From positions 186,001 to 250,000 of the forward strand of contig NZ_LAIJ01000002.1 in the NCBI RefSeq assembly GCF_001449115.1: a stretch of 64,000 bases of DNA. Reading direction: 5' to 3'. Both the position numbers and the translations under genes were made by a program. Every line of letters starts with the position of its first letter. The stretch's first letter is position 1. The stretch comes from Occallatibacter gabretensis (GTDB lineage: Bacteria; Acidobacteriota; Terriglobia; Terriglobales; Acidobacteriaceae). The notes below the pieces were generated by a model. That model saw nothing but the letters and a program-made list of their open reading frames with translations, was not told the DNA's origin and searched no databases. Below are positions 60,794-64,000 of the stretch, one piece after another.

Positions 60794-63700
60794 CTATTGC
60801 ATGCGGTTTGCTCGCGCTCCATGCAGTTCCTGCAGCGCATTCACCGTAACCTGCTTGCGCTGCGTTGAGGCAATTCCCTCCACCGCCGCCTGCGCCGCCG
60901 CAATCGTCGTAATCGTGGGAATACGCGCCAGAACTGCCGCTCGCCGAATCGCCTTCTCATCAAAGAAGGGATCTTGCCCATGCGGCGTGTTCACAATCAG
61001 CTGAATCCGATCGCCTTTGATCAGGTCCACCACATTTGGTCTGCCTTCCTTTACCTTGAACACGCGCTCCACAATCAGCCCCGCCTTCTCCAGCGCATTC
61101 GCGGTGCCTTCAGTCGCCACCAGCTTGAACCCAAGGCCCACAAACCGCTGCGCCAACTCCACCGCTCCAGCTTTATCCGCATCATTCACGCTGATAAACA
61201 TCGTGCCGCCGGAAGGCAGCAACTGCCCTGCGGAAAGCTGTGCCTTGGCAAACGCCTCGCCAAAGCTCGCGGCTACGCCCATCACCTCGCCCGTCGACTT
61301 CATCTCCGGACCCAGCACCGTATCCACGCCGGCAAACTTGTTCCACGGAAACACTGGCGACTTCACATAATAATGATCTCCAACCTCCAGGTCTTTACCA
61401 GAAGCCACCTGCTCCGGCAGCAGCTCCTTCAGCGTGCGTCCTGTCATCAGCCGCGCCGCAACCTTCGCCAGTGGCACGCCCGTCGCTTTTGAAACATACG
61501 GCACCGTGCGCGAAGCCCTTGGATTCACCTCAATCACATACACATGGTCCTTGCCGTCTGCATCCTTCTGAATCGCAAACTGCAGATTCACCAGACCAAC
61601 AACCTTCAGCGCCCGCGCCAGCTTCCGCGTGTGCGTCCGAATCGTCTCCAGCGTCTCCTCTGCAATCCCCACAGCCGGCAGCACGCAGGAAGAATCACCC
61701 GAGTGAATTCCGGCCTCCTCAATATGCTGCATGATGCCCGCAATCACCACGTCTTCTGAATCGCACAGCGCGTCTACATCCACTTCCACCGCGCTCTCCA
61801 GGAAGTGATCAATCAGCACCGGTCGCTCCTGCGAATACTCCACGGCCTCGCGCATGTACTTCGTCACCGCCTCGGCGTCATACGCAATCACCATCGCGCG
61901 CCCGCCAAGCACATAGCTCGGCCGCACCAGCACCGGATAACCAATCCGCTCACCAATCGCCAGCGCCTGTTCCACGCTCGTCGCCGTGCCGCCCGCAGGC
62001 TGCGGAATCCCCAGATCGACGAGCAGCTTTCCAAACTGCTTCCGATCCTCCGCCAGGTCAATCGACTCCGGCGAAGTCCCGATAATTGGCACGCCGGCAG
62101 CCTTCAGCCTGTGCGCAAGGTTCAGTGGCGTCTGGCCGCCATACTGCACAATCATGCCGATCTTTGCGCCGCCCGCCGCCTCATGGTTGTAAATCGCCAG
62201 CACGTCCTCCAGCACGAGCGGCTCAAAATACAACCGGTCGCTCGTGTCGTAGTCCGTCGAAACCGTCTCCGGATTGCAATTCACCATGATCGTTTCGTAG
62301 CCGTCTTCCTTCAGCGCAAACGCCGCATGGCAGCAGCAGTAATCAAACTCAATTCCCTGCCCAATCCGGTTCGGTCCCGATCCCAGAATGATGACCTTCG
62401 CCTTATCCGTCGCGGGCGACTCATCTTCTTCGTCATACGTCGAGTACAGATACGGCGTCATCGACTCAAACTCCGCCGCGCACGTATCCACCAGCTTAAA
62501 GACCGGCTTGATTCCCTTCGACTCGCGCAGCTCTCGTACCTGCTTCACGCCATCATGGCCCTCAAGCTTCCACTCCGCCGCAATGCGCTCGTCGCTCAGG
62601 CCCATTCGCTTCAGCCTGCGTAGAGCCTCTTCCGTAATCTCTTCTGGAGTAGTCTTGGCAATCGTCTGCTGCTCCAGCGTAATCTCGCGAATCTGGTGCA
62701 GGAACCACGGGTCCATCCCCGTCAGCCGCGCCACTTCACGCACACTCATCCCGCGTTCAAACGCAAACCGAATATAGCCCAGCCGCTCCGGTCTCGGCGT
62801 CACCAACATCTGTGTTAACCGCCGTGGGTCCAGCACTTCAGCACCGGTCTTCTTGCCAGTCTCAAGCGCGCGCCATGCCTTCATCAGCGATTCTTTGAAG
62901 GTGCGCCCAATCGCCATCACTTCGCCGACGGACTTCATCTGCGGTCCCAGCACGTCATCCGCGCCAGGAAACTTCTCAAACTGCCACTTCGGAATCTTCG
63001 TCACGACATAATCAATCGTCGGCTCAAAGCATGCCGGCGTCTTGCGTGTAATGTCGTTCGGAATCTCATCCAGCGTGTAACCCACCGCCAGCTTCGCTGC
63101 AATCTTCGCAATCGGAAATCCCGTTGCCTTCGAGGCCAGCGCCGACGACCGGGACACGCGCGGATTCATCTCAATCACCGTCATGCGCCCATTCGTTGGA
63201 TTCACCGCAAACTGTACATTCGATCCGCCCGTCTCTACGCCAATCTCGCGCATCACCGCAATCGCCGCATCGCGCATCTTCTGGTACTCGCGATCCGTCA
63301 GCGTCTGCGCCGGGGCCACCGTAATGGAATCGCCCGTATGCACGCCCATCGGATCGAAGTTCTCAATCGAGCAGATGATGATCACGTTATCCGCCAGATC
63401 GCGCATCACCTCAAGCTCATATTCCTTCCAACCCAGCACGCTCTCTTCAATCAGGCACTCATGCACCGGCGACAAATCCAGTCCTCGCGACAGAATCTCC
63501 ATCAGCTCTTCGCGGTTATATGCAATGCCGCCGCCTGAGCCGCCCAGCGTAAAGCTCGGCCGAATCAAAATCGGAAATCCAATCTTGCTTGCAAAGTCCA
63601 GTCCATCGCGCAGATTATTCACCAGCGCCGACTTCGAAACCTCCAGCCCGATGCGAATCATCGCATCCTTGAACAACAGCCGATCCTCGGCCTTCTTGAT

Positions 63701-64000
63701 CGCTCCAAGCTTCGCGCCAATCAGTTCCACGTCGTACTTGTCCAGAATCCCGGCGTCAGCCAGATCGACCGCAAGATTCAGCGCCGTCTGTCCGCCCACC
63801 GTCGGCAGCAATGCAAACTTGCCGGACCCCGGCCCAAGCATCTCCGCCTCGCGCCGGATAATCTCCTCAACATAAACAGTCGTCAACGGCTCAATATACG
63901 TGCGGTCCGCCAGCTCCGGATCAGTCATAATGGTGGCCGGGTTTGAATTCACCAGCACCACCTCATAACCCTCCTGCCTCAGCGCCTTGCAAGCCTGCGT
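60794..64000 (-). CDS. carB: Carbamoyl-phosphate synthase large subunit (partial)
   Basis: The last 1068 residues of CarB; the gene continues past the right edge, where about 25 to 30 N-terminal residues are missing. CarB makes carbamoyl phosphate from ammonia, bicarbonate and two ATP for arginine and pyrimidine synthesis. Two ATP-grasp halves are visible (first: [28 protein letters not shown]; second: [34 protein letters not shown]), then the MGS-like allosteric domain ([39 protein letters not shown]). No break was seen. Confidence 0.96.
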   Translation of the reverse strand, partial: TQACKALRQEGYEVVLVNSNPATIMTDPELADRTYIEPLTTVYVEEIIRREAEMLGPGSGKFALLPTVGGQTALNLAVDLADAGILDKYDVELIGAKLGAIKKAEDRLLFKDAMIRIGLEVSKSALVNNLRDGLDFASKIGFPILIRPSFTLGGSGGGIAYNREELMEILSRGLDLSPVHECLIEESVLGWKEYELEVMRDLADNVIIICSIENFDPMGVHTGDSITVAPAQTLTDREYQKMRDAAIAVMREIGVETGGSNVQFAVNPTNGRMTVIEMNPRVSRSSALASKATGFPIAKIAAKLAVGYTLDEIPNDITRKTPACFEPTIDYVVTKIPKWQFEKFPGADDVLGPQMKSVGEVMAIGRTFKESLMKAWRALETGKKTGAEVLDPRRLTQMLVTPRPERLGYIRFAFERGMSVREVARLTGMDPWFLHQIREITLEQQTIAKTTPEEITEEALRRLKRMGLSDERIAAEWKLEGHDGVKQVRELRESKGIKPVFKLVDTCAAEFESMTPYLYSTYDEEDESPATDKAKVIILGSGPNRIGQGIEFDYCCCHAAFALKEDGYETIMVNCNPETVSTDYDTSDRLYFEPLVLEDVLAIYNHEAAGGAKIGMIVQYGGQTPLNLAHRLKAAGVPIIGTSPESIDLAEDRKQFGKLLVDLGIPQPAGGTATSVEQALAIGERIGYPVLVRPSYVLGGRAMVIAYDAEAVTKYMREAVEYSQERPVLIDHFLESAVEVDVDALCDSEDVVIAGIMQHIEEAGIHSGDSSCVLPAVGIAEETLETIRTHTRKLARALKVVGLVNLQFAIQKDADGKDHVYVIEVNPRASRTVPYVSKATGVPLAKVAARLMTGRTLKELLPEQVASGKDLEVGDHYYVKSPVFPWNKFAGVDTVLGPEMKSTGEVMGVAASFGEAFAKAQLSAGQLLPSGGTMFISVNDADKAGAVELAQRFVGLGFKLVATEGTANALEKAGLIVERVFKVKEGRPNVVDLIKGDRIQLIVNTPHGQDPFFDEKAIRRAAVLARIPTITTIAAAQAAVEGIASTQRKQVTVNALQELHGARANRMQ

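Noticed and set aside
61805-62623. 272-codon plus-strand frame inside carB
   Set aside because: Antisense shadow of a strongly conserved gene, with an Arg/His-rich composition typical of such shadows.
1-64000. tRNA, rRNA, CRISPR arrays, prophage, intact IS
   Set aside because: None could be recognised on either strand by reading; a covariance-model search was not available.

Overview
This 64 kb window looks like chromosome from a motile soil acidobacterium, most likely class Terriglobia (subdivision 1). The evidence is indirect: moderately high GC, an ADOP-type tandem FtsX/MacB permease of the kind that is abundant in Acidobacteriota, many exported DUF/HEAT/DUF2092 proteins, a MoxR-Bat operon, and a flagellar cluster carrying sigma-54 elements. 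No rRNA, tRNA, CRISPR array, phage or intact insertion sequence was seen. The only mobile-element trace is a solitary IS3-type OrfA at 57.3 kb.

Layout. 0-11 kb is housekeeping metabolism: DinB-like protein, ThiE, two APC amino-acid permeases, bacilliredoxin, MurB, a molybdate ABC transporter (modABC, minus strand), and threonine biosynthesis (thrC-thrB, overlapping by 4 bp). 11-12.5 kb holds thioredoxin and lexA; lexA has a clear promoter with a direct repeat between the -35 and -10 boxes. 12.4-26.9 kb is a motility island: a diguanylate cyclase, an OmpR-type response regulator, a sigma-54 activator without a DNA-binding domain, then flgB-flgC-fliE-fliF-fliG-fliH-fliI-fliJ and, behind an almost perfect sigma-54 promoter, fliK-flgD-flgE. 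This suggests two-stage expression: basal body and export genes first, hook genes later.

27-36.3 kb is mixed: exported hydrolase, thioesterase, lipoprotein cytochrome c, Cu/Zn superoxide dismutase, a 1 kb gene-poor stretch holding a possible 28-residue small protein with its own terminator, an exported amidohydrolase, an ADOP permease, a VOC protein, MiaB and a DUF151 nuclease-like protein. 36.8-42.3 kb is a sulfatase cassette: exported arylsulfatase, a fused membrane/spermidine-synthase-like protein, and a formylglycine-generating enzyme that appears membrane-anchored with its catalytic domain outside the cytoplasm. 42.4-48.7 kb (minus) is a six-gene MoxR-DUF58-DUF4381-BatA-BatB/TPR-BatD operon with overlapping reading frames.

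49-53.5 kb (minus) encodes four exported proteins, two of them outer-membrane barrels. 54-57 kb is a compact regulatory module in which a NarL-type response regulator and a soluble HisKA_3 kinase flank a DUF481 outer-membrane protein gene. 57-60.7 kb holds the OrfA remnant, a DUF2092/Asn-rich exported pair, a DapA-family aldolase, and a small membrane protein that may be frameshifted. The window ends inside carB (minus strand, N-terminus missing).
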